A DNA stretch of 64,000 nt from Flavobacteriales bacterium. Lineage in GTDB: Bacteria; Bacteroidota; Bacteroidia; Flavobacteriales_F; PHOS-HE28. The translations under genes and the position numbers were made by a program. The DNA is taken from assembly GCA_016713865.1 (NCBI GenBank), contig JADJOG010000045.1, positions 41,272 through 105,271 on the forward strand, given 5' to 3'. Positions 51,101 to 58,299 of this stretch are shown one piece after another. The notes under the pieces are model-generated. The model searched no databases. It saw nothing but the letters and a program-made list of their open reading frames with translations, and was not told the DNA's origin. Each line of letters opens with the position of its first letter. Position 1 is the stretch's first letter.

Positions 51101-51517
51101 CACCAGCGCTTCCGGGTAGGTGACGAGTATGAGCCGCTCCGGCTTCTTCATCAGCGCTTCCAGGACTTCCGTGCGGCTCATACGCTCGCCGTCGTGATGG
51201 CCTTCTGGGTCGTAAGGCGAACGGGAAGGAGCGGGGAAGAAGAAGGTGTCCTCATCCTTCGCCTTGCGACTCTCCTTGTCCTTCCCGCGAAGCGCTTCGA
51301 GGTCGTTAAGGAAGTAGGCGGCCTCCTCGCGGTCAGTGAGCACGAACACATGCACGCCGCCCATCCGCTCCATCACGGATGCGGCAATGAGCGCCTGCGC
51401 CGAACCGATGGTGCCGGCGATCTGCACGCGGGCAGCTTTTTCGCGTAAGCCTTCAGCCACGCGGGCTATGCGGGCATCGGAGCGGTAGAGGGAGAGGAGG
51501 TCGGGGAGGGATGTCAC
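48104..51517 (-). CDS. mfd: Transcription-repair coupling factor Mfd
   Basis: Mfd removes RNA polymerase stalled at DNA lesions and recruits UvrA. With the GTG start at 51517 (VTSLPDLLSLYRS) it is 1,137 residues, the usual length. A longer frame reaches 51682 but adds atypical sequence. The UvrB-like N-terminal part has FFPAPSRSPYDPEGHHDG. The RNAP-interaction region is LKPGDLVVHIDHGIGVFSGL. The translocase has Walker A GDVGFGKTEVAIRAAF (near residue 595) and DEEQ (near 697), plus LTATPIPRTLQFSLMGARDL and a TRG-like GNTDILVCTTIVENGLDIPN. The D7 domain ends SVVGVNVAA. Confidence 0.97.
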   Translation of the reverse strand: MTSLPDLLSLYRSDARIARVAEGLREKAARVQIAGTIGSAQALIAASVMERMGGVHVFVLTDREEAAYFLNDLEALRGKDKESRKAKDEDTFFFPAPSRSPYDPEGHHDGERMSRTEVLEALMKKPERLILVTYPEALVPLVMGQEEMKSNTLTVKRHEELPIDTLQEWLEETGFSRVEFVYEPGQYSIRGGIVDVFSYGSDKPYRIELFGDNVESVRRFDPQDQLTVEFLAEAVIVPDLQDEDAARQQNFFAQLPEDAVIWLRDLQAIGDAATKQLKLLNEVYEKLSEKDKHPTPSELLATDTESIKSTLGFRKVFLRSANQESANQQSSVIVDFQQRPQPTFAKEFKVLSGDLHNKQNAGYTNLIACNSAKQSERLYTIFNDMEHEVAFTPLVLDLHEGFIDPELKLALYTDHQIFERYHRYRLKEGFRKNSQALTLKELTQLKPGDLVVHIDHGIGVFSGLETIDAGGSMQEAIRLKYRDNDILYVGIHSLHRVSKYSGEESGKAPNISKLGTPAWKNLKEKTKAKVKALAFDLIKLYAQRKSKPGFAFQPDNYLQHELEASFIYEDTPDQLKATQDVKRDMEKSTPMDRLVCGDVGFGKTEVAIRAAFKAVCDGKQAAVLVPTTILALQHWKSFSARMKGLPVRVDYINRFRSSAQQTQILKDLKEGKIDILIGTHRLVSKDVVYKDLGLLIIDEEQKFGVNVKDKLKTLRATVDTLTLTATPIPRTLQFSLMGARDLSIISTPPPNRYPVSTMLQPYDEVTIRGAIEYELSRGGQVYFLHDKVKNIEFIADMIRKLVPGSRVGVGHGQLEGHKLEEVMMDFIEGNTDILVCTTIVENGLDIPNANTIIVNEAQNFGLSDLHQLRGRVGRSNKKAYCYLLAPSPHLLPDLSRKRLQAIEQFSDLGSGIHIAMKDLDIRGAGDLLGAEQSGFINDIGFETYHKILEEAVRELKDQHFKDLFDDAQEGSHALARGSRRDQSDDCIIETDLTMLIPNSYVSETAERLALYRRLDDIKDEAELQKFTTEVTDRFGPIPPLVNELLEGIRLRWLGQRMGLEKMVLKKGTLIGTFIADQKHPFFEGDGFNAVLRAVQAQPRRFKVYEKAGTLRISVQDVKNVQGAKAAMESVVGVNVAA

Positions 51518-51557
51518 TGTGCCGGTGTGGTTATGCGTTGACAGCAAGGGCAAGTGT

Positions 51558-52418
51558 TTAATTGGCTGGAGGGGCGACCCAGTCCCATATCCCTCTCTTA
51601 TGATTGAATGTCCAGTGCACAGCTTTTGTAAAGTTCTGGCTGGGGTTTGTGCAACGTATTTCCAACCCTCGGCCCAAGGCAAGTGCGTCCTGTCTTTTTG
51701 CTCTATCGTTCAAGCGACGCTGGTGCCGAAGCAACTCATTGTAGAAGAGAACGACTCGATGGAAGATCTCTTCCCACCAGGGATATCGTTCTTGAGTGTG
51801 GGGTGCGTGTCTCTTCGGGTCATAGTTCGTGAAGCCGATGCTGTTGTCTGTTATGTAGAACTGACTGTGAGCGACGGCATTACGCACTTGAGACCGATAT
51901 ATGCTCTTCAAGAGGTTGTAGTACTTGGGACATGTTGACTGAAGCGGGTCACGTATCTGAAGTCTGATTAGTTCTTGTCTAGAATCGTCGGGGCCAATTG
52001 TGTACTGCCAATTGAATGGCTGGCCTAAAGCAAGCTGGGTATAGTGGTAGAGCTTCTTCAGAATGCGATCTGCTTCCCAGAACCTCAGATAAACCATCAT
52101 CTCGAACTGAATTGTCTGCCGAATTGCCTTTGCGACGTCGGGGTCCTTCTCCGCTTTATCGAATGTCTCCTTTCGCGACTCGTTTGCTAAGAAGGCCTTT
52201 CGATACATGTCGTAGAACTCGTATTGGGTGTGCTCTGCTTCATGATCCCAACCACCCAGTCCAGGGCCGAATCCGTTGTCGATTTCAGTGAATTGCCCGA
52301 TTTCTGTCAACAAGAGATCCTGAGGGTGATCTAAGTTCCGATAGATGGTCTGAAACAGTTCGGCGACGGCCTCTTCCACCTCCGGTCGAAGCCTTTCGAG
52401 AATTTCTTCGAATAGCAT
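51558..52418 (-). CDS. HEPN-like protein of unknown function
   Basis: This 286-residue all-helical protein is not recognised with certainty. The motif SIYRSQVRNAVAHSQFYI contains RNAVAH, an R-x4-H site typical of HEPN ribonuclease folds found in toxins and defence systems. The N-terminal half (LFEEILERLRPEVEEAVAEL, then YDMYRKAFLANESRKETF) is helical and charged. Base composition is visibly lower in GC than the neighbours (about 45-50% on lines counted by eye against about 60% in mfd), which suggests acquisition. It is divergent from another unknown gene across a hairpin repeat. No antitoxin-like nucleotidyltransferase is adjacent. Confidence 0.6.
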   Translation of the reverse strand: MLFEEILERLRPEVEEAVAELFQTIYRNLDHPQDLLLTEIGQFTEIDNGFGPGLGGWDHEAEHTQYEFYDMYRKAFLANESRKETFDKAEKDPDVAKAIRQTIQFEMMVYLRFWEADRILKKLYHYTQLALGQPFNWQYTIGPDDSRQELIRLQIRDPLQSTCPKYYNLLKSIYRSQVRNAVAHSQFYITDNSIGFTNYDPKRHAPHTQERYPWWEEIFHRVVLFYNELLRHQRRLNDRAKRQDALALGRGLEIRCTNPSQNFTKAVHWTFNHKRGIWDWVAPPAN

Positions 52419-52444
52419 GTTTCGGTGATATGGTCACACAAACG

Positions 52445-52485
52445 CCCGAAACCCGGTGCCGCACATCGCGGGCATCGGGTTCGGG
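52445..52485. repeat. Hairpin-forming repeat, copy A
   Basis: A GC-rich near-palindrome (arms CCCGAAACCCGGTGCC and GCGGGCATCGGGTTCGGG) lies between the divergent starts at 52418 and 52547. Its last 28 bases recur at 53177-53204 with three differences. It may be a REP-like element or the edge of an acquired cassette. Confidence 0.6.
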
Positions 52486-52546
52486 TGGTCAAATGTACCG
52501 TCATGGGTTCGCTCAGTATGTAGCTTTTGTCGTATAGCTTTCCGAC

Positions 52547-53116
52547 ATGGGGTACGCCTTTTCTCACTCATGGGCAATGACGCGACGTTCTTGTATGCAG
52601 GGCGATCGTTTGGAAGGATTTCTACTGCATGAGTTCTTCGTTCAGCACTTACCCTATCGCCTGTCTCAATTGCTCGCATTGAGGAGGTGGGAGGAAGAGC
52701 GCCGACAATTAATTCCCTGCGCACAACATCGACGCTTTGCTCCTGCACACGTCGAGGCCACTGCTCTGATGGCTAGAGCTTTCCTTAATCTTCTCGGAGT
52801 GTCCTACGCTCCGAACTCCAATCAATTGGTCACGACCAGGTTTAAGGATGATGATTTACGCGCTACCGACTTGGGTGGCAGAATGGTTGACCTCAATAGC
52901 TTGAATGAGGCTGACCAGGATATCCTGAAACGTGTCTTGTATCAAGCGAATAAGGCGACCGCCCACATCACTTTCGGCGATTACATGATGGACGGTTGGC
53001 AGTGTCTTCCCCGTGGAGTCGATATTGTCTACGAGTTGCTCCGAACACATCTGTATGAACCCGCCGGCTACCCGATGCTGGAGGTGTGGAAGAATCCTGA
53101 AGAGGAAGTGGGGTAA
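52547..53116 (+). CDS. Unknown helical protein in low-GC patch
   Basis: This 189-residue cytoplasmic protein is not assigned to a family. The start may be 52547 or a later ATG (52577 or 52595). Visible features are an aromatic-rich N-terminus (LLHEFFVQHLPYRLSQLLAL) and LMARAFLNLLGVSYAPN, followed by ILKRVLYQANKATAHITFGD, where NKATAH resembles the catalytic-site region of some HEPN-like proteins but lacks the Arg. It has lower GC than its surroundings and is flanked by two copies of a 28-bp repeat. It may form a pair with the divergent HEPN-like gene. That is inference only. Confidence 0.55.
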   Translation: MGYAFSHSWAMTRRSCMQGDRLEGFLLHEFFVQHLPYRLSQLLALRRWEEERRQLIPCAQHRRFAPAHVEATALMARAFLNLLGVSYAPNSNQLVTTRFKDDDLRATDLGGRMVDLNSLNEADQDILKRVLYQANKATAHITFGDYMMDGWQCLPRGVDIVYELLRTHLYEPAGYPMLEVWKNPEEEVG

Positions 53117-53170
53117 TTCCCTGCTCACGTTTCCCGCGTCGAGGTGCCTCGTTTCTTGCTGCACATTGAG

Positions 53171-53204
53171 CCCAACGCCGCGCATTCCGGGCATCGGGTT
53201 CGGG
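53171..53204. repeat. Repeat copy B
   Basis: The second copy of the 28-base element (ends CGGGCATCGGGTTCGGG) lies between the convergent genes ending at 53116 and 53228. Its left arm is degraded compared with copy A. Together the two copies bracket one unknown gene. Confidence 0.55.
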
Positions 53205-53227
53205 AACGGGTGCGAAGCTACGTGTAG

Positions 53228-55450
53228 CTATTCCTTGATCAGCCGTGCGCTTTCCATTGCTGTCGTGGAAGCGATCTGAACGATGTAGATGCCAGGAGGA
53301 AGGTTGCTGATATCGATGTGCGCCACACCCGCCACCTGCGCGCCACGGACGATACGACCCTGTGCATCGAAGATGGTGAGCCTGGCGGGTGCAGGGTCCG
53401 TGCGTTCGATGCGCACGTTATCCGTGGCCGGATTCGGGAAGATGCGTGTGCCCGATGTTGGCGCGGCAGTTAGTCCCGTGACGATGACTTGGATCGGTGC
53501 CGATGGCGCCGATACGCAACCAGGCCCTTCGGTAACGACCACATGGTAGTTGCCCGGTGCGATGGCCTCCAAGCACAGGTTGTTTCCATCAGGAATGGGT
53601 TCGCCGTTAAGGAACCATTGCACAGTGCCGAAGGTGTGGGTGCAGAGGTAGGAGCCGACCTGCTGGATCGCTGGCACGAACGCCATTTGTGGGCAGCCGA
53701 TCTGCGCCCGGAAAATGTCGCCGTCGTTCGCAGCACCGATCAATGTGCCATCCACGAAGGCCGCATCGCTGAAGGACGAATTCAGAACTTCGGAGATGAA
53801 GTTGTTCTCCCAGCTTATTCCACCATCCACGCTGCGCACGGTCTGCCCGGATGATGCGACCGCATAGCCTGTATCGGCATCGGTGAAGAAGATGGCCCGT
53901 GTCGATTGTGGCGTTCCACTCATGATCGTCCATGTTTGCCCGCCATCCGTGGTTCTATGAAGTCCTGTCCATCCGCGCTCTTCATCCAGGAAGAAGACCG
54001 TGACCTGTCCTGCACTCACCAATGGCCCAAGGTCGGCCCAGGTGATCCCCGCATCCGTTGTTTTGTACAAGCTGGTTCCTTCGCCCACGGCGTATCCGGT
54101 GGTTTCCGTCGGGAAGTACATGTCGTACGGGTTGCCAGCCGGTGTGTAGGTCCAGCTGCTGCCACCGTTGGTGGTCCGATAGAACCCGCCGTTCAAATTG
54201 CCGCCTGCCACGATATAGGTGGTGGGCGAGAAGGAATGCGTGCAGCGGATCACCACTTGCGGCCGTGATCCAGCAGGTCCATTCTGAACAGTTGCAAAGA
54301 AATCGCCGGTATGCGCATTCACTCCTTGGCCACCACCCGATGAACCAGCGCCATCGGACCTGAGATGCACACCGAGACCAATCACATCCGATGCGGCCCA
54401 GTGCCTTCCGCCATCGATCGTTCGCACGCCTTCCGTGCTGCCGGCAACAACCCCGATCTGATCATTCGCGAAGCTCATTTTAGTCAAGCCGTTCGGAGTG
54501 CCCACGTGTACGATGCTCCACGTTGCACCCATATCCTGCGAACGGTAAACGATCCCGGAAGCACCCATGAGCCCGACGCCCGCCGGTGTGAAACTGAGCG
54601 AATGCCGTTCGCGATTGTCGGAGGTTTGCACCGTCCAAGTGGCTCCACCATCGGTGCTGCGAATGATGCGGCTCAATGCACCACAGGCGATCAACGTGTT
54701 GCCTTGTACTTCAAGGTCGTTCATGGTGGATGTGGTCGGAGAATTGATCAAGGACCAGGTGTCGCCACCATTCACGGTGCGCAGGATCACGCCCACCGCG
54801 CCCACTCCGATCCCATTCATGGCATCCCAGAAATGGAGGTCCTTGATGTTCACCAGTTGCGGAGTGGGCAATTGCTCCCATGTGCTTCCGCCATCAGTGC
54901 TGCGCAGGATGTACTGTGCGGCCACTGCGAAGCCGAGTTGATCATCCACGAAGAAGAAGCGTTCGAGCTGAGAGGTGATGCCGCTGTTCTGCAAGGACCA
55001 TGTAAAGCCCGCATCCTCGGTGCGAAAGATCTTTCCGGTGGAAGTTCCAGCGAATCCAAGCGTGTCGTTCACGAAATGGATCGCGGTGCAATTGCCGATC
55101 GACACACCGATGATCGTCACAAGGGGCAGGAAGCTATCAAAGCCATCGATGGTGCGATAGATTTTGCCATTGTTCGCAGCGATCACCCCGCGTTGTGCGT
55201 CCCACATCCACAAAGCCCGAGGCATGCCACCAGTGCCCAGGTTATTCGCCTTGCGCTCCCAATGCATGCCGCCGTCACGCGTGGAAAAGATGCCGCCGTG
55301 CAGGTCATCGATCATGAAGCCTGTCACCGGGTCGATCATTTTCATGTCTCCCAGACGGTCATCATCCCGAATGGGTGTGACCAAGTGCCATTGCTGGGCG
55401 TTGGCAACGGATCCGGACAAGAGGAGAAGGAGGGTTAGCGCGTGCTTCAT
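53228..55450 (-). CDS. Ycf48/BNR-repeat protein with T9SS type A sorting domain
   Basis: This 740-residue secreted protein has a signal peptide (MKHALTLLLLLSGSVANAQ) and at least ten Ycf48/BNR-like propeller repeats with the Asp-box pattern, such as STRDGGMHWERK, RTVNGGDTWSLI, RSTDGGATWTVQ, RTTNGGSSWTYT and RSVDGGISWENN. An Ig-like segment then precedes the C-terminal type A sorting domain (FPNPATDNVRIERTD to YIVQIASTTAMESARLIKE). ATG at 55450 is chosen because the signal peptide starts there. It would be exported by the T9SS. The ligand or enzymatic role is unknown. Confidence 0.9.
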   Translation of the reverse strand: MKHALTLLLLLSGSVANAQQWHLVTPIRDDDRLGDMKMIDPVTGFMIDDLHGGIFSTRDGGMHWERKANNLGTGGMPRALWMWDAQRGVIAANNGKIYRTIDGFDSFLPLVTIIGVSIGNCTAIHFVNDTLGFAGTSTGKIFRTEDAGFTWSLQNSGITSQLERFFFVDDQLGFAVAAQYILRSTDGGSTWEQLPTPQLVNIKDLHFWDAMNGIGVGAVGVILRTVNGGDTWSLINSPTTSTMNDLEVQGNTLIACGALSRIIRSTDGGATWTVQTSDNRERHSLSFTPAGVGLMGASGIVYRSQDMGATWSIVHVGTPNGLTKMSFANDQIGVVAGSTEGVRTIDGGRHWAASDVIGLGVHLRSDGAGSSGGGQGVNAHTGDFFATVQNGPAGSRPQVVIRCTHSFSPTTYIVAGGNLNGGFYRTTNGGSSWTYTPAGNPYDMYFPTETTGYAVGEGTSLYKTTDAGITWADLGPLVSAGQVTVFFLDEERGWTGLHRTTDGGQTWTIMSGTPQSTRAIFFTDADTGYAVASSGQTVRSVDGGISWENNFISEVLNSSFSDAAFVDGTLIGAANDGDIFRAQIGCPQMAFVPAIQQVGSYLCTHTFGTVQWFLNGEPIPDGNNLCLEAIAPGNYHVVVTEGPGCVSAPSAPIQVIVTGLTAAPTSGTRIFPNPATDNVRIERTDPAPARLTIFDAQGRIVRGAQVAGVAHIDISNLPPGIYIVQIASTTAMESARLIKE

Positions 55451-55503
55451 CGTGATGGATCGCGAAGTTGGGCCGATTCGGTACAACTCGGAAAGGCTTG
55501 GGT

Positions 55504-55833
55504 TCATTCCGCCTGCCACTCGAAGACCCACTCCGTCCGCACCCACTTCTCGCCGGGCTTGGCGAAGGGCAGCGGTTGTTGGAAGGTGGACATGAGTTCC
55601 TCCCATTCCTGCACGCGCGGAGGCAGCGATGCCCCGCCACCATCCGTTGCGGCTCCGGTGCTGCTCTCCACGATCATGAATAGCCTGTTGCCTGCGCGAT
55701 GGATGCTGCATTGCGTGATCCCGCTCGCGCGCAGATGGTCCAGCACCTCGGGCCACACGTTGCGGTGCCAGCGCTCGTACTCAGCGATCAACGCGGGGTC
55801 GTCCTTCAGGTCGAGGGCGTAGCAGGTGGTCAT
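55504..55833 (-). CDS. L-rhamnose mutarotase family protein (likely L-fucose)
   Basis: This 109-residue ferredoxin-like-fold sugar mutarotase interconverts alpha and beta anomers of a deoxysugar. Family marks are the start MTTCYALDLKDDPALIAEYE with RWHRNVWPEV (active-site His) and GITQCSIHRAGNRLFMI, plus VQEWEELMSTFQQPLP near the end. The family is named for L-rhamnose, but its start overlaps the fucP stop by four bases, so L-fucose is the likelier substrate here. Confidence 0.9.
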   Translation of the reverse strand: MTTCYALDLKDDPALIAEYERWHRNVWPEVLDHLRASGITQCSIHRAGNRLFMIVESSTGAATDGGGASLPPRVQEWEELMSTFQQPLPFAKPGEKWVRTEWVFEWQAE

Positions 55834-57047
55834 GCGGATTCGACTTTTCGAGCGAAGATCAGCACGACTACGAAGCAGGCCTGCGGCGCGAGGTAGGCGA
55901 GCTGGATGCCGCTGCTGTCGCTTATGGCTCCCATGATCGGTGGAACAACTGCCCCGCCTACGATACTCATCACCAGCAATGAGCTGCCCAGCTTGGTGTC
56001 GCGTCCCAGTCCCGCGATGCTCAGCGAGAAGATCGTGGGGAACATGATGCTCATGAAGAGCTCCACGCCGAGCAATGCGCCCACGGCGATATAGCCACCT
56101 GCGGCGACCGCTATTGCGATGAGAACAAGGTTCGCCACGGCGCACCATGCAAGGAGCCGCGCGGCAGTTATCCATTTCATCAACGCCGTTCCGATGAACC
56201 TGCCGGCCATGAAGAGCAGCAAGCCGATGCTGAGCATGTAAGCCGCGTCCTTCTCGCCAACTCCGGCGACTTGTCCCGAGAACCGGATGAAGAAGCTGGC
56301 CACGCCCACCTGTGCGCCCACGTAGCAGAACTGCGCCACCACGCCGAGCCGCAATCTGCGCCAAGCAAGTGGATCACGATCCGTTGCGCCATCGTTCTCC
56401 TCCTTGATCTCCGGCAAGCGCACCAGCAGGAAGAGCAACGCGGCAAGCAGCACGATACCGCCGATGACCAAATAGGGCATGCGCACAGCAAGCGCCTCAG
56501 TGGTGAACCAGGCTTCAATGGCCTGCGGATCCATTGTGGCCATCTGCTCATCGGTGAGCGATGCGCCACTGAGGATGAAACGCCCGCCGAACCATGCTGC
56601 CAAGGCGGCGCCCAGTCCATTGAAGGCCTGCGCGAAATTCAAGCGACGCGGCGCGGTGGTCGGATCGCCCAGCACGCTGATGTACGGGTTGGCCGCCGTC
56701 TCCAGGAAGGTGAGCCCGCTGGCGATCACGAAGAGCGCGCCCAGGAAGAAGGGATACGATTGCTGTGTGGCGGCAGGCCAGAAGAGGAAGGCGCCCGTGG
56801 CGAAGAGCAGCAAGCCGCCCACGATGCCCATGCGGTAGCCGAAGCGTTTCATCAGCGCACCGGCGGGCAATGCCATCACGAAGTAGGCGATGAAGAAGGC
56901 GCTGTCCACGAGCGCGCTGCGCATGTCGTTCAGATGAAGCGCCTTGCGCAGGTGAGGGATGAGGATGGGGTTGAGGTTGTGCGCCAGGGCCCAGAGGAAG
57001 AAGAGGCCCGTGACGAGGACAATGGCGATGCGAGATCCCTGTTGCAT
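55830..57047 (-). CDS. fucP: L-fucose:H+ symporter permease FucP
   Basis: This 405-residue major-facilitator transporter of the FHS family imports L-fucose with a proton. The start VLVTGLFFLWALAHNLNPIL and the motif GLTFLETAANPYISVLG (residues about 112-128) with RLNFAQAFNGLGAALAAWFG are typical of FucP, as is GLGRDTKLGSSLLVMSIVGGA near the C-terminus. Twelve hydrophobic helices can be traced. It sits in the middle of a three-gene operon, 2 bp after the kinase fusion and overlapping the mutarotase. Confidence 0.93.
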   Translation of the reverse strand: MQQGSRIAIVLVTGLFFLWALAHNLNPILIPHLRKALHLNDMRSALVDSAFFIAYFVMALPAGALMKRFGYRMGIVGGLLLFATGAFLFWPAATQQSYPFFLGALFVIASGLTFLETAANPYISVLGDPTTAPRRLNFAQAFNGLGAALAAWFGGRFILSGASLTDEQMATMDPQAIEAWFTTEALAVRMPYLVIGGIVLLAALLFLLVRLPEIKEENDGATDRDPLAWRRLRLGVVAQFCYVGAQVGVASFFIRFSGQVAGVGEKDAAYMLSIGLLLFMAGRFIGTALMKWITAARLLAWCAVANLVLIAIAVAAGGYIAVGALLGVELFMSIMFPTIFSLSIAGLGRDTKLGSSLLVMSIVGGAVVPPIMGAISDSSGIQLAYLAPQACFVVVLIFARKVESA

Positions 57048-57049
57048 GG

Positions 57050-58189
57050 TCAGAGGTCTCCCCGGCGTATCGTGAGTTGCATCGCTTCATCCAACGGCTC
57101 TTCTCGAACTAGCACGAGATATCCCCCGCCTCCAGCGCCGCTCAACTTCCAACCGAGTGCATTCGGTGCGTGCTTGGTTATCGTCGCGCGGATGCCATCA
57201 TCCACCATGCTCGGGAACATCGCCACCTGCGCGTCGAAGGACCGGCGGAAGGCATTGCCGAACGCGACGATATCCTTCGCCATGATCGCATGCCAGCAAT
57301 CGGCGGCGGCAGAGGCGAGGGCTTTCGCACCAGCTGCATCGATGCTCGTAGCGGACAGCACATTGAAGCCTTCCTGACTTGGACCGAGCGGGACGAGATG
57401 CAAGTGCTTCTCGATGAAGTTGAGCACGTCGTCATCCAGCACGCTCTCGATCCTTGTGGGCCAATACCCGCCCTCGTAGTGCAGTCTGTTCAAGCCGGGA
57501 AACACGATGCCGATGCTGTCCTGCGAGCCGCTCACTTCCACGGTGCCGGGCGGATTCTCGTAGCTGAAGAGGATGCGAGCCTGCTGCTCGCGGTCGCCAT
57601 CAGGCAGGTGCGTGCGCCAGAGTTCGATGGCCCTGCGCCGCGTGCTGCTGCTCATGCCGCTACGATCATTGAAGGCATGCGTGGGCTCGATGCTGATGGT
57701 GAGCACGCTGCCGGGATGATGCTTCGAGACGTAGGGCTGATCGAGCCAGCCGCCTGCCAGGTCCAGCCGGAAGGGGATGCTGCTCTCTTCGCGGAGGGCC
57801 GTGGTGCTGCGGGCCTTCAAGCCTGCATGCGGCGTACGCTCGAGCACGATGTACCGGGCGCCGTGCTGCTTGCACAGTTCCGCCTTCGCTTCGGCATGAC
57901 CGTCGGTGTTCACCACGAGGAAATCGGGCTTCACACGCTCGAACTCCGGCACGAAGTCCATTTGCCCGCTGCCTGAACCAATATGCACGGCATGCACGCA
58001 GGAGAGCGCCTCCAGCATGTACTTGCGTTCGTTCTGGTCGTTCACCGTCCAGCGCTTCTTCAGCGCATGGATCGTGGCATCGCTGCCGATGCACACGTGC
58101 AGCTCGCCATATTCCGCCGCGCTCTTCAGGAAGGCCACGTGCCCGCTGTGCAGCAGGTCGAAGCAGCCGGAGACGAAGACGCGGGGCAT
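57050..58189 (-). CDS. Nucleotidyltransferase-GHMP kinase fusion
   Basis: This 379-residue two-domain cytoplasmic protein is probably bifunctional. Residues 1-130 are a cytidylyltransferase-like domain with CFDLLHSGHVAFLKSA (HxGH-type site), CIGSDATIHALKKR and a late ARSTTALRE loop. Residues 135-379 are a GHMP kinase: RLDLAGGWLDQP resembles the start of the L-fucokinase fold, SGMSSSTRRRAIELW is the ATP-loop equivalent, and LSGAGGGGYLVLV is the glycine-rich C-terminal motif. The operon (this gene, fucP, mutarotase) suggests phosphorylation and nucleotide activation of an imported deoxysugar. This differs from the Bacteroides Fkp enzyme, whose pyrophosphorylase domain is of another type. The substrate is inferred. 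Confidence 0.8.
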   Translation of the reverse strand: MPRVFVSGCFDLLHSGHVAFLKSAAEYGELHVCIGSDATIHALKKRWTVNDQNERKYMLEALSCVHAVHIGSGSGQMDFVPEFERVKPDFLVVNTDGHAEAKAELCKQHGARYIVLERTPHAGLKARSTTALREESSIPFRLDLAGGWLDQPYVSKHHPGSVLTISIEPTHAFNDRSGMSSSTRRRAIELWRTHLPDGDREQQARILFSYENPPGTVEVSGSQDSIGIVFPGLNRLHYEGGYWPTRIESVLDDDVLNFIEKHLHLVPLGPSQEGFNVLSATSIDAAGAKALASAAADCWHAIMAKDIVAFGNAFRRSFDAQVAMFPSMVDDGIRATITKHAPNALGWKLSGAGGGGYLVLVREEPLDEAMQLTIRRGDL

Positions 58190-58299
58190 CGGACAAGGAT
58201 AGCCATCGCCTCATTAGCCGGAGCAACCGAATAGATGATCAGTGACCCGGTCCTGGAAAGATGAACGTCTCGGTCCGGCGCGCCCTCTGACCAGCCGGT

